DNA of 21,120 nucleotides, taken from the NCBI GenBank assembly GCA_023436425.1, contig JAEZJD010000030.1, positions 1 through 21,120 of the forward strand, in the 5' to 3' direction. The notes beneath the pieces are model-generated. The model was not told the origin of the DNA, made no database searches, and was given only the letters and a program-made list of their open reading frames with translations. Of the stretch, positions 1-8,358 are shown one piece after another (within the stretch, counting starts at the first letter, position 1; every line of letters begins with the position of its first letter). The stretch is from Bacteroidota bacterium. Its GTDB lineage: Bacteria > Bacteroidota > Bacteroidia > Chitinophagales > Chitinophagaceae. A program made the position numbers and the translations under genes.

Positions 1-2146
1 CTTCGTATTTGCGAAGCGATTCATAAGGATCTTTTGAGGTGGTATCCTCAGGCTTTTTCGACTTGATGCCCCATTCCATTTTAGACAATTGTGCGACAGC
101 CCCTTCCAACGCCACGACATTTCCACCACCATTAATCCATGACCGAAAAGTCTCGGCGGAAGTCTTATCGCTGAGAAAACGGTAATTGCCATCGGGCAGA
201 ATCAGCACATCGAAGTCGCCCAGATTTATTCTTCCGAAATCATTTGCATTAATGAGTGTAACAGGGTAATCAATTTGCTGATCGAAGAAATGCCACACTT
301 CACCGGCTGCATTTGAGTTAACACCTTCTCCCGTGAGCAAAGCAATTTTCCGTTGCTTCAGTGGACGAATTCGTCCGCTTCCAAAATCAAAGCCTTTATC
401 CACCATACCTGAAGCCACAGGTGTGAGCTGCACGTTGTAAGTGTTCGCCAAATCACGAACTGTGCTCCACAAATTTTGATTGTATTGATTACTGGTCTTT
501 AATACAACTACCGCACCTCGCTCAAACGCCTGTCCGTTTACGGTGAACGGCTCTTCACTAAAACGAAGCTTAACGCCTTTCTGCAATAAGGTACTTACCA
601 ACTTTACCGTTTGTGCTCCGTTCCATCTAATCACATATCCATAATCAGTCGGCGCGTTATTGACTTTGGGTGCCGGGGTGAAAGAATTGACTGGCAGGCG
701 ATCCTTCGTTGCAAATGCACTTAACCCATAAACGTAAGGCAGCGACCATGCCGTAATATCGTATGTTGCGGAATCGACCAATACTGCATTTGGCTCGAAT
801 AAAACCTGCACCAACGTTCCCTTGGGTTGTGCAGCCGGCACTATCACATCATTAGCACCTACAGTAAAATTTTCTTCTTTGCCGTTGAAGTAGTTATAGC
901 CTTTTGCCGTCGACTGCCTGCCTGATGAAAATTGGATTTGATTTTTTTCCAACAACTGCAACAACGCAGCAACACGTTCGGCATTAACGGGATCATTTTT
1001 TATTACATACGTTTGGTATTTACCGGTTCGACCGTTGTAAGCGTCATCGAAAAACTTTTGAAATTCCGACATCAGTTTTGTACCATTCTGCGCAGCAGCT
1101 TCTATTGTGCTTAGCGAAGTAGTAAAGTGGTGTGTGGCTCTGTCCAGCAGCGTTAGCGTGTCACCGGTTTCCATCATTGCAGCCAATCCGCCTGCGGGAC
1201 CGCCACCCTGTTCATAAGTCATACCAATTGATCCGTTGTACAGCGGATAGGTATCGCCGTAAGACGGATATAACAAGTCGAAGATTTCTTTTGTGAAATA
1301 AAGCCAGCCTTTTTGATCAAAATACTTTGCATTGTTGCGTCCAATGACGTCCTGAAAGTCACGCTGCCATTTTGTAATTACCTCGTGATATGGCTGCGCT
1401 GCCGGAGCGAAATAGTATGGAGCATTTACACCCTGCTCATGAAAGTCTACATGAACTTGCGGCATCCATTGGTTGTACAATTTCAACCGCTGCTGCGACT
1501 CGATTTGTGTTTGCCACGCCCAATCGCGGTTCAAATCGAAATTGTAGTGATTTGTTCTGCCGCCGGGCCATGGTTCCCGGTGCTCTCGTGCAATCAGCAA
1601 TGGATTCGCATTTTTCCCTGACACCGAATTATACCAACTCACATATCGATCTCTCCCATCTGGATTAATGCAAGGGTCGATGACAACCACAGTGTTTTGC
1701 AACCATTGTTTTGTCTCCGAATTTCCGTTAACGAGAGAATAGAGCGTGAGCATGGCCGCCTCCGACGAGGAAGGCTCGTTTCCATGTACGTTATAGCTTA
1801 ACCAGACAATTGGCGGCGTATTGGCCGACATAACACCGCCTCCTCCAATCATCTTCGCCAAACGCAAGTTGTTGTTCCGGATGTCCTCCAGTCGCAAAAT
1901 ATTGTTTTCCGAGGAAACATAAGCAACCAACAAAGTTCTGCCTTCATAAGTTTGCCCATATTGTTGCAGCTTCATTACAGACGGTGCAGCAGAAGCAACA
2001 TGTTTGAAATAATCAACAATTTTCCAGTGCGGCGTAAATTTTGTTCCGACTTTGTATCCCAGGAATTGTTCAGGAGATTGTACCTGGGAGAAAGAACTCG
2101 ATAGAACAAGCAGGAGTAAAGCAGAAAAAAACAGTTTTCTCATCAT
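1..2146 (-). CDS. Secreted M14-family zinc carboxypeptidase, 3' end cut by window edge
   Basis: Open frame of 715 codons on the minus strand, running off position 1 without a stop. It starts at tandem ATGs (2146 or 2143) followed by a signal peptide (about residues 1-21, Arg-Lys then a Leu-rich core, ending SFSQ), so the product is exported. The peptidase domain spans roughly 35-330. It has the zinc motif HGNE (H121, E124), NPDGRDRY near 161, the FDLNRDW segment near 203, a probable third zinc ligand in HVDFHEQG (H236) and a likely catalytic Glu in TYEQGG (E312). From about residue 595 the sequence (IALLTGEGV..., VLILPDGNYR) resembles a glutamine-amidotransferase-like fold, as seen C-terminal in long Bacteroidetes M14 proteins of about 830-860 aa (length from memory). 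The missing C-terminus is therefore about 120-150 residues. It probably degrades peptides in the periplasm or outside the cell; substrate unknown. It is divergent from the AlkB-like gene. Confidence 0.9.
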   Translation of the reverse strand, partial: MMRKLFFSALLLLVLSSSFSQVQSPEQFLGYKVGTKFTPHWKIVDYFKHVASAAPSVMKLQQYGQTYEGRTLLVAYVSSENNILRLEDIRNNNLRLAKMIGGGGVMSANTPPIVWLSYNVHGNEPSSSEAAMLTLYSLVNGNSETKQWLQNTVVVIDPCINPDGRDRYVSWYNSVSGKNANPLLIAREHREPWPGGRTNHYNFDLNRDWAWQTQIESQQRLKLYNQWMPQVHVDFHEQGVNAPYYFAPAAQPYHEVITKWQRDFQDVIGRNNAKYFDQKGWLYFTKEIFDLLYPSYGDTYPLYNGSIGMTYEQGGGPAGGLAAMMETGDTLTLLDRATHHFTTSLSTIEAAAQNGTKLMSEFQKFFDDAYNGRTGKYQTYVIKNDPVNAERVAALLQLLEKNQIQFSSGRQSTAKGYNYFNGKEENFTVGANDVIVPAAQPKGTLVQVLFEPNAVLVDSATYDITAWSLPYVYGLSAFATKDRLPVNSFTPAPKVNNAPTDYGYVIRWNGAQTVKLVSTLLQKGVKLRFSEEPFTVNGQAFERGAVVVLKTSNQYNQNLWSTVRDLANTYNVQLTPVASGMVDKGFDFGSGRIRPLKQRKIALLTGEGVNSNAAGEVWHFFDQQIDYPVTLINANDFGRINLGDFDVLILPDGNYRFLSDKTSAETFRSWINGGGNVVALEGAVAQLSKMEWGIKSKKPEDTTSKDPYESLRKYE

Positions 2147-2223
2147 GAGCTATTTCGCGGCAATATATTTAATGAAATCGAAACGGAGAGTTCGTAAGCA
2201 GCGTAAGTATAACTAAACAATCC

Positions 2224-2799
2224 ATGATGCACACTCTTTTTCCTGTTGATCAAGTTTTTCCAGAAGGATTTAGTTATTATCCTGACTTTATCTCCGCCGA
2301 AGAAGAAACATATTTATTAGATCAGATCAAAAAAGTTGAATTGCACGCATTTGTGTTCCAGGGTTTTGAAGCAAAACGGAAAGTGGCAAGTTTTGGATAC
2401 GACTACAGCTTCGACAACCGACAGCTCACAAAAGGAGAAAAGATTCCCATAGTCTTTCAACCGCTAATTGAAAAAGTTGCAGGAAAGATCTCCGTTCCAG
2501 CGCAGGATTTTGCTGAGTTGCTCATTATTGAATATCCCCCGGGAGCGGTGATTAACTGGCACAGGGATGCACCGCCGTTTGATCTTATTTCGGGCATTTC
2601 ATTACTAAGCGACTGCACTTTCAAATTGCGACCGCACGACAAAGCAAGCCAAAACCGTAAATCAACAATATCATTTACTGCGGCAAGAAGATCGCTTTAT
2701 ACCATCGATGGGCCATCGCGTTCTGAATGGCAGCACAGCACGGCGCCAGTGAAGGAAAGGCGATTTTCCATTACATTGAGAACGCTTAGAAAATCTTAG
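2224..2799 (+). CDS. AlkB-like 2-oxoglutarate/Fe(II) dioxygenase
   Basis: 191 aa. The Fe(II) triad is visible as H113-x-D115 (NWHRD) and H171 (WQHS). The 2-oxoglutarate-binding R-x5-R pair is R180 and R186 in RRFSITLR. The spacing matches E. coli AlkB, and the length is close to the short bacterial homologues. The family removes alkyl groups from damaged DNA or RNA bases by oxidative demethylation; this copy is cytoplasmic, with no signal peptide. Two ATGs are adjacent (2224 and 2227) and either could be used. It stands alone, divergent from the M14 peptidase and convergent with glnS, with 22 nt between stops that include the palindrome GTTAAGCTTAAC (2806-2817). Whether DNA, RNA or protein is its substrate cannot be told from the sequence. 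Confidence 0.9.
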   Translation: MMHTLFPVDQVFPEGFSYYPDFISAEEETYLLDQIKKVELHAFVFQGFEAKRKVASFGYDYSFDNRQLTKGEKIPIVFQPLIEKVAGKISVPAQDFAELLIIEYPPGAVINWHRDAPPFDLISGISLLSDCTFKLRPHDKASQNRKSTISFTAARRSLYTIDGPSRSEWQHSTAPVKERRFSITLRTLRKS

Positions 2800-2821
2800 A
2801 TCGTCGTTAAGCTTAACTATG

Positions 2822-4483
2822 TCAACCTTTCTTCTGTTCCTTAGCCCAGGCGTCTTTCAGTGTTACGGTTCGGTTGAATACGAGCCGATGGTAGGTGTCC
2901 TTGTTATCAAGCGTAAAATATCCTTTGCGTAAAAACTGAAACCTTTCATCGAGTTTAGCATTCTTCAGCGCCGGCTCGGCATAAGCGGTTGTCACCGTGT
3001 GCAGCGAATCAGGATTGATATAATCTTTAAAATCTCCTTCTTCAGCTGATGGATCTTCCACTTTAAAGAGTCGATCGTACAGGCGCACTTCTGCGGTAAT
3101 CGCGTTGGTCAGTTCCACCCAGTGCAAAGTACCTTTCACGTTAATTCCTGATGTATCATGTCCGCTTTTGCTTTCAGGGAAATAGGTGCAATGCAATTCT
3201 GTGACCTCCCCATTTTCATCCTTTATCACTTCATCGCAGCGAATGATGTAGGCGAACTTTAACCGTACCATTCCACCGGGATAAAGACGAAAATATTTCT
3301 TCGGCGGATTTTCCATAAAGTCTTCACGCTCGATATACAGTTCTTTCCCAAAGGGAATTTGTCTCACGCCACTGTTCTCATCCTCGGGATTATTTTCGCC
3401 TTCCAGCATTTCAACTGCATCAGCATAGTTTGTGATCACAACCTTTAATGGATCAAAAACAACCATTCGCCTCAATGCTATTTTGTTCAAATGCTCACGA
3501 ACGCAGTATTCAAGCAGTCCAACATCTGCCACATTATCTCTTTTGGCAATGCCTGCTCGCTCACAAAAATCTCTGATAGCTTCGGGTGTGTAACCACGCC
3601 GGCGCATTCCGCTTATAGTCGGCATGCGCGGATCGTCCCAGCTTTCCACAAAATTTTCCTGCACCAGTTGCAGCAACTTGCGTTTGCTCATCACCGTATA
3701 GGAAAGATTTTTCCTTGCAAACTCATATTGTTTCGATGGAAACGTTTCCAGATGTTCCAGCAGCCAATCATACAATTCCCGATGCGGAACAAACTCCATT
3801 GTGCAAAGAGAGTGTGTTACTTTTTCGATGCTGTCGCTCGGTGGATGCGCCATGTCGTACATTGGGTATATGCACCACGCGTCGCCCGTGCGGTGATGGT
3901 GTGCTCGCTTGATGCGGTACAGCACAGGATCTCGCATAATCATGTTGGGTGAAGCCATGTCAATTTTCGCACGAAGTACTCTTGCCCCATCTTCGTATTT
4001 CCCGGCACGCATGTCTTCAAAAAGTTGCAGGTTTTCTTCTATTGTTCTCTCCCGATACCGACTATTTTTTCCCGGCTCTGTTGGCGTTCCTTTCTCTGCT
4101 GCAATTTCTTCCGATGTAGAATCGTCTACATATGCGAGTCCTTTCTTTATCAGTCTTACTGCAAACTCGTATAACTGCTCAAAGTAATCAGATGCATAAT
4201 GTTCGTTTTTCCACTCAAATCCCAACCAACGTACATCTTCCTTAATGCTGTCCACGTATTCAGTTTCTTCTGTAGTTGGATTTGTGTCGTCAAAACGCAA
4301 GTTGGTATACCCACCATATTTTTTTGCCAAACCAAAATTCAGACAAATGGAAGTGGCATGCCCGATGTGCAGATAACCATTTGGCTCCGGAGGAAAGCGT
4401 GTTACGATCGAGCTGTACTTACCGCTTTTCAGGTCTTCTTCAATGATTTCTTCTATAAAATTCAATGCTTTTTCTTCAGCCAT
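2822..4483 (-). CDS. glnS: Glutaminyl-tRNA synthetase
   Basis: 553 aa class I aminoacyl-tRNA synthetase that charges tRNA-Gln in the cytoplasm. Signature 1 (PPEPNGYLHIGHA) carries HIGH at residues 39-42. Signature 2 is VMSKRK near residue 265, the GlnRS-type variant of KMSKS. The DDTNPTTEETEYVDSI segment and the two-part beta-barrel anticodon-binding C-terminus (from about 340) fit GlnRS rather than bacterial GluRS, and the length matches E. coli GlnS (about 554). The ATG at 4483 is preceded at 4495-4488 by TACCTTTG, which fits the Bacteroidetes -7 box TAnnTTTG. If used, the transcript would start at or just before the ATG. It is divergent from cbpA. Confidence 0.97.
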   Translation of the reverse strand: MAEEKALNFIEEIIEEDLKSGKYSSIVTRFPPEPNGYLHIGHATSICLNFGLAKKYGGYTNLRFDDTNPTTEETEYVDSIKEDVRWLGFEWKNEHYASDYFEQLYEFAVRLIKKGLAYVDDSTSEEIAAEKGTPTEPGKNSRYRERTIEENLQLFEDMRAGKYEDGARVLRAKIDMASPNMIMRDPVLYRIKRAHHHRTGDAWCIYPMYDMAHPPSDSIEKVTHSLCTMEFVPHRELYDWLLEHLETFPSKQYEFARKNLSYTVMSKRKLLQLVQENFVESWDDPRMPTISGMRRRGYTPEAIRDFCERAGIAKRDNVADVGLLEYCVREHLNKIALRRMVVFDPLKVVITNYADAVEMLEGENNPEDENSGVRQIPFGKELYIEREDFMENPPKKYFRLYPGGMVRLKFAYIIRCDEVIKDENGEVTELHCTYFPESKSGHDTSGINVKGTLHWVELTNAITAEVRLYDRLFKVEDPSAEEGDFKDYINPDSLHTVTTAYAEPALKNAKLDERFQFLRKGYFTLDNKDTYHRLVFNRTVTLKDAWAKEQKKG

Positions 4484-4487
4484 GCGG

Positions 4488-4495
4488 CAAAGGTA
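4488..4495 (-). promoter_or_regulatory. Possible -7 promoter box of glnS
   Basis: TACCTTTG on the minus strand matches the Bacteroidetes TAnnTTTG box and ends only 4 nt before the glnS ATG. No TTTG is present at the expected -33 spacing, so the match rests on one box. Confidence 0.35.
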
Positions 4496-4568
4496 AGTTG
4501 TGAGGTCAGAACCGTGAATTAGATCATTCGACAGATGAGTACGGGAGCAATTAAGACTTCATTGGTTT

Positions 4569-4576
4569 TAATTTTG
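4569..4576 (+). promoter_or_regulatory. Possible -7 promoter box of cbpA-cbpM
   Basis: TAATTTTG matches TAnnTTTG and lies 15 nt upstream of the cbpA ATG at 4592, a reasonable distance for a short 5' leader. The -33 TTTG is not at the usual spacing. Confidence 0.4.
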
Positions 4577-4591
4577 ATGTAACAGTTCCAT

Positions 4592-5509
4592 ATGGCGTAT
4601 ATAGATTACTACAAAGTTTTAGGTGTAGATAAAAGCGCTTCGACAGAAGACATCAAAAAAGCCTATCGAAAACTTGCACGTAAGTATCACCCTGATCTGA
4701 ATCCAAACAATTCTGAGGCGCACAAAACTTTTCAGCAGATTAACGAAGCAAACGAGGTACTCAGTGACCCCGAAAAGAGAAAAAAGTATGATCAGTATGG
4801 AGAAAATTGGAAGCATGCGGAAGAGTTTGAGAAACAGCGAGCAGCCCAAGGTGCATCAGGGAGGTATGGGGGCGGACAGCCATTCGGTGGAGCTGGTTTT
4901 GATGATTCGAGCTTTGGTGAAAGTGGCTTCTCTGATTTCTTTGAATCGTTGTTTGGTGGTGGCGGCGCAAGGCAGGGCGGCAACGTGAAGTTTCGCGGAC
5001 AAGATTACAATGCAGAATTGCATCTGAGCTTGCGCGACGCTTACGAAACCCACCAAAAAATTCTCACCGTCAATGGAAAGCAGATTCGCATCACTATTCC
5101 TGCCGGCGTGGAGAACGGGCAGGTGATTAAATTGAAAAACCATGGCGGCCCTGGTGTAAACGGTGGACCGAACGGCGATTTATACATCACGTTTGTAATT
5201 GAAGAAGACGGGCAGTTCCGGAGATCAGGAAATGATCTTTTTTCGAATGTAAATCTCGATCTGTACACAGCGGTTTTAGGCGGCGATATTTTTGTAGACA
5301 CCTTTAGCGGAAGAATAAAGTTGTCGGTGAAACCTGAAACGCAGAATGGAACTAAGGTGCGACTCAAAGGGAAAGGTTTTCCCGTGTACAAGCAGGAAGG
5401 ACAGTTTGGCGATTTGTATGTCACATACCAGGTCACCATTCCAACCGGTCTTTCTGAGAAAGAAAAAGAACTTTTTACTGAACTTTCAAACCTGAGACAT
5501 GGAAAATGA
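4592..5509 (+). CDS. cbpA: CbpA-like class B J-domain co-chaperone (DnaJ family)
   Basis: 305 aa. N-terminal J domain (about 4-70) with the HPD motif at 33-35 that stimulates DnaK ATPase. A Gly/Phe-rich linker (about 88-130) follows, then the two beta-sandwich substrate-binding domains (about 135-300) with the usual VKPETQNGTKVRLKGKG segment. There is no CxxCxGxG zinc finger, which makes it a class B/CbpA-type rather than canonical DnaJ. In E. coli, CbpA acts with DnaK and also binds curved DNA; the DNA-binding role here is inferred only. The start is the ATG after CCAT at 4592. The stop overlaps the start of the next gene by 11 nt, so the two are probably translationally coupled. The partner gene supports the CbpA assignment. 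Confidence 0.92.
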   Translation: MAYIDYYKVLGVDKSASTEDIKKAYRKLARKYHPDLNPNNSEAHKTFQQINEANEVLSDPEKRKKYDQYGENWKHAEEFEKQRAAQGASGRYGGGQPFGGAGFDDSSFGESGFSDFFESLFGGGGARQGGNVKFRGQDYNAELHLSLRDAYETHQKILTVNGKQIRITIPAGVENGQVIKLKNHGGPGVNGGPNGDLYITFVIEEDGQFRRSGNDLFSNVNLDLYTAVLGGDIFVDTFSGRIKLSVKPETQNGTKVRLKGKGFPVYKQEGQFGDLYVTYQVTIPTGLSEKEKELFTELSNLRHGK

Positions 5510-5795
5510 GCAGCTGATAACAGCAGACGAACTTTGTTTTCATTATAATATGGATCAAAGTTTTATTGAAGCGCTGAATGAAGCAGGATTGATACAAGTC
5601 ACTACTGTGGAAGAAAAATGTTTTGTGCATCCTTCGCAATTGCACGACCTGGAAAGATTCTCTCGCATGCATTACGAACTCCAAATAAACATAGAAGGCA
5701 TCGAAGCAATTGCACATTTGCTGAAACGAGTGGAACAAATGCAAAATGAAATGAATCAACTTGCCAGCAGGTTAAAAATATACACCTCTGACTAA
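5499..5795 (+). CDS. cbpM: CbpM-like chaperone modulator
   Basis: 98 aa, overlapping the end of cbpA (ATG inside the last codons, 11 nt shared). The N-terminal part (about 5-55) looks like the MerR-type winged-helix fold of CbpM (ITADELCFHYNMDQSFIEALNEAG). The C-terminal part (about 60-95) is a charged, heptad-like helix (LLKRVEQMQNEMNQLASRL) likely to form a coiled coil. In E. coli, CbpM binds the CbpA J domain and blocks its DnaK co-chaperone and DNA-binding activity. The gene order and overlap suggest the same partnership here. The primary sequence is divergent, so the call leans on size, fold and context. Confidence 0.82.
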   Translation: MENEQLITADELCFHYNMDQSFIEALNEAGLIQVTTVEEKCFVHPSQLHDLERFSRMHYELQINIEGIEAIAHLLKRVEQMQNEMNQLASRLKIYTSD

Positions 5796-5850
5796 TTCTC
5801 GGTGGTCGCTTTAGCTTTCATGACGTACTTTGGCAGACGACTTCTTTAGC

Positions 5851-7113
5851 ATGAGAAACATCTTAACTATAATTCTGCTGACATGTGGCCTCTCCGCATT
5901 TTCTCAATCTGATTCGTTTTATCTGTTCAAACCTGCACGTGTTTTCGACGGCGAAGCCATGCACAACGATTGGGTTGTTCTCGTTCATGGAAACAAAATA
6001 GAACAGGCAGGTGCAATGACTTTTAAGCTTCCTGCCAATACGAGAATTATAGAACTGCCAAACAGCACGTTGCTTCCAGGATTAATCGAGGGACATTCTC
6101 ATTTGTTTTTGCATCCGTACAACGAAACGTCCTGGAATGACCAGGTACTGCGGGAAAGTCGTCCGGAAAGAACGGCAAGAGCTGTAAACCATGCACGAGC
6201 CACACTTTTGGCAGGCTTCACCACTGTTCGTGATTTAGGAACTGAAGGAGCTATGTATGATGATGTGGGATTGAAACGAGCGATTGAAAAAGGCGTCATT
6301 CCCGGCCCGCGGATGATTGTGGCCACGAGAGCCATTGTTGCAAAAGGAACATACGGACCGAAATTCAATAATCCGGATATTGATCTTCCGCAGGGCGCAG
6401 AAGAAGTTGCTGGCATAGAAGACATGACAAATGCCGTGCGCACGCAGATTGGCAAAGGCGCTGATATAGTTAAAATCTACGCAGATTATCGCTGGGGAAA
6501 AAATGGTGAAGCAATGCCGACGTTCAGTACGGAAGCAATAGCATGGGCTGTTGCCATTGCTAAAAGCGGCGGTCGCGAAGTGGCGGTGCATGCGTCAACA
6601 ATAGAAGGAATGAAGCGGTCCATTGCTGCCGGCGTGAACACGATTGAACATGGCGACGACGGCACGCCTGAAGTGTTTAAATTGATGAAGGAAAAAGGAG
6701 TTGCGCTCTGTCCTACTCTTGCTGCAGGCGATGCTCTGGCACAGTATAGCGGCTGGAAGAAAGGTGTTGATCCTGAGCCTGCACGTATTACTGCAAAGAA
6801 GAAATCTTTTGCCGCTGCGTTGCAATCAGGTGTTTCCATTTGCATGGGTGGCGATGTTGGTGTGTTTCCTCATGGCGAAAATGCACGTGAGATGGAGATG
6901 ATGGTAGAATATGGAATGACACCGCTGAATGTCTTAAAGTCTGCAACTGCCGTGAATGCCGATGTATTTGGATATGGAGATAAGATTGGACGAATTCGGA
7001 AAGGATTACTCGCCGATGTTATTGCCGTTGATGGTGATCCATCTGCGGATATAAAGAATGTAACACGTGTTGTATTTGTCATGAAGGATGGAAAAATTTA
7101 CAAGCAGCTATAG
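5851..7113 (+). CDS. Secreted amidohydrolase (imidazolonepropionase-like / Xaa-Pro dipeptidase-like)
   Basis: 420 aa from the ATG at 5851. An upstream in-frame TTG at 5830 would place extra residues before the signal peptide and is less likely. The signal peptide (about 1-19) ends AFSQ, so the enzyme is exported. The metal-dependent TIM barrel shows HSH at 82-84 (GLIEGHSH), a candidate carboxylated Lys in DIVKIYADYR, His residues in VAVHAST and TIEHGDDG, and the catalytic Asp region CMGGDVGVF. The C-terminus (GRIRKGLLADVIAVDGDP...) is the standard amidohydrolase beta-domain closure. The substrate is not predictable; relatives include dipeptidases and cyclic amide hydrolases. The gene is convergent with hisB and overlaps it by 6 nt: both stop codons lie in the hexamer CTATAG. 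Confidence 0.9.
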   Translation: MRNILTIILLTCGLSAFSQSDSFYLFKPARVFDGEAMHNDWVVLVHGNKIEQAGAMTFKLPANTRIIELPNSTLLPGLIEGHSHLFLHPYNETSWNDQVLRESRPERTARAVNHARATLLAGFTTVRDLGTEGAMYDDVGLKRAIEKGVIPGPRMIVATRAIVAKGTYGPKFNNPDIDLPQGAEEVAGIEDMTNAVRTQIGKGADIVKIYADYRWGKNGEAMPTFSTEAIAWAVAIAKSGGREVAVHASTIEGMKRSIAAGVNTIEHGDDGTPEVFKLMKEKGVALCPTLAAGDALAQYSGWKKGVDPEPARITAKKKSFAAALQSGVSICMGGDVGVFPHGENAREMEMMVEYGMTPLNVLKSATAVNADVFGYGDKIGRIRKGLLADVIAVDGDPSADIKNVTRVVFVMKDGKIYKQL

Positions 7114-8247
7114 CACTCCTTTTGTGCTAGGCAAAGTATTCTTGAATGGGTCTCTCTTTACAGCCATTTTGATCGCTTTTGCGAACGCTTTAAAGATTGC
7201 TTCAATCTTGTGATGCTCATTTTCTCCGCGACACTCAATATTTAGATTACACTTAGCAGCATCAGAAAATGACTTAAAGAAATGAAAGAACATTTCAGTC
7301 GGAACATCGCCAACCTTTTCACGTGAAAAATCTGCATTCCACACAATCCAGTTTCTTCCTCCAAAGTCTATCAACACTTTAGCCTCAGCCTCATCCATCG
7401 GAAGAGCAAAACCATATCGTTCAATTCCTCTCTTGTCGCCCAGCGCTTTTGCAATCGCTTCGCCTAACGCAATGCCCGTATCTTCTACTGTGTGGTGTTC
7501 ATCGATCTGCAGATCGCCTTTAGCTGAAATTTTCAGATCTATATTTCCATGCCGCGCCACCTGGTCAAGCATATGGTTGAAAAATTCCAGACCGGTATTG
7601 ATCTCTGCTTTGCCTGTACCATCAAGATCAATATCAATGGTGATCTGGGTCTCATTCGTTTTCCGTGTGTGTTGCACTGTTCGTCTTGTCTTTGTTAGGA
7701 ACTCATAAATTTCTTTCCAGTGCTGCGTTTCCAGTGCAACAGCGTTATTCAATTCCTCAGCCGATGATGTAATTTCTTTGCTCCCCAGATTTGGGTTGTT
7801 TTTCAGCCAAATTGCTTTGCAACCCAGGTTCACGGCAAGCTGCACGTCGGTTATTCGGTCGCCAATTACAAACGAGTTCCGAATGTCATAAGCAGGATTG
7901 TTCAGATAGTCAGTAAACATGCCTGTGAGAGGCTTTCTGTTGGGAGAATTGTCTTCAGGAAAACTCGGATCAATTAACTCTTTTGAAAAAATCACACCTT
8001 CATTGGCAAAACTGCTCATGATAAGATTGTGCACCGGCCAAAACTTTTCTTCAGGAAATTTCTCAGTACCTAATCCATCCTGGTTCGTTACAAGGACCAA
8101 CTCATAATCAAGTTCCTCAGCGATTTTGCTCAGGTACTTAAAAACATGCGGATAAAAAATCAGCTTATTGAACGAATCAATCTGGTACGTCGGCGGAAAT
8201 TCGTTAATAAGGGTGCCATCGCGATCGATAAAGAGAACTTTCTTCAT
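7108..8247 (-). CDS. hisB: Bifunctional histidinol-phosphatase / imidazoleglycerol-phosphate dehydratase
   Basis: 379 aa fusion. Residues 1 to about 185 form a HAD-family histidinol-phosphate phosphatase with nucleophile D8 and acid/base D10 (IDRDGT), VTNQDG near 53 and GDRITD near 129. Residues about 190-379 form the IGP dehydratase with metal-binding DEHHTVEDTG and NEHHKIEAIFKAFAKA. It catalyses the dehydration of imidazoleglycerol phosphate and the later dephosphorylation of histidinol phosphate. At the places where E. coli HisB has zinc ligands C93, H95, C101 and C103 (known from its structure), this protein has D93, S95, S101 and N103, so the structural zinc loop is absent. It is the last gene of the cluster, 111 nt after hisC, and no terminator is evident after its stop. 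Confidence 0.96.
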   Translation of the reverse strand: MKKVLFIDRDGTLINEFPPTYQIDSFNKLIFYPHVFKYLSKIAEELDYELVLVTNQDGLGTEKFPEEKFWPVHNLIMSSFANEGVIFSKELIDPSFPEDNSPNRKPLTGMFTDYLNNPAYDIRNSFVIGDRITDVQLAVNLGCKAIWLKNNPNLGSKEITSSAEELNNAVALETQHWKEIYEFLTKTRRTVQHTRKTNETQITIDIDLDGTGKAEINTGLEFFNHMLDQVARHGNIDLKISAKGDLQIDEHHTVEDTGIALGEAIAKALGDKRGIERYGFALPMDEAEAKVLIDFGGRNWIVWNADFSREKVGDVPTEMFFHFFKSFSDAAKCNLNIECRGENEHHKIEAIFKAFAKAIKMAVKRDPFKNTLPSTKGVL

Positions 8248-8358
8248 GGAGTTACCTCGCTATTTCAATGTTTGAATTGGTTTAGAACTTTAATCCTTAT
8301 GCTTGTTTTTTCCGGGGATTTTGGGGTGATCTTTAGTGCTTAAAAAGTTTTCAGGCGT
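8248..8358 (-). other. hisC-hisB intergenic gap
   Basis: A 111-nt non-coding stretch within the otherwise tight his cluster. I see neither a U-tract hairpin nor a convincing TTTG/TAnnTTTG pair, so there is no evidence that hisB is transcribed separately. Confidence 0.4.

Noticed and set aside
2806..2817. GTTAAGCTTAAC palindrome between AlkB-like gene and glnS
   Set aside because: A 12-bp palindrome with no loop and no T-run; too weak to call a bidirectional terminator.
3491..3952. 153-codon plus-strand open frame inside glnS
   Set aside because: Antisense to a well-conserved gene and without recognisable protein features.
5041..5439. 132-codon minus-strand open frame inside cbpA
   Set aside because: A shadow of the CbpA coding frame, with no motif or signal peptide.
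5830..5850. TTG start for the amidohydrolase
   Set aside because: It would put seven acidic residues before a clear signal peptide that begins at the ATG 5851.
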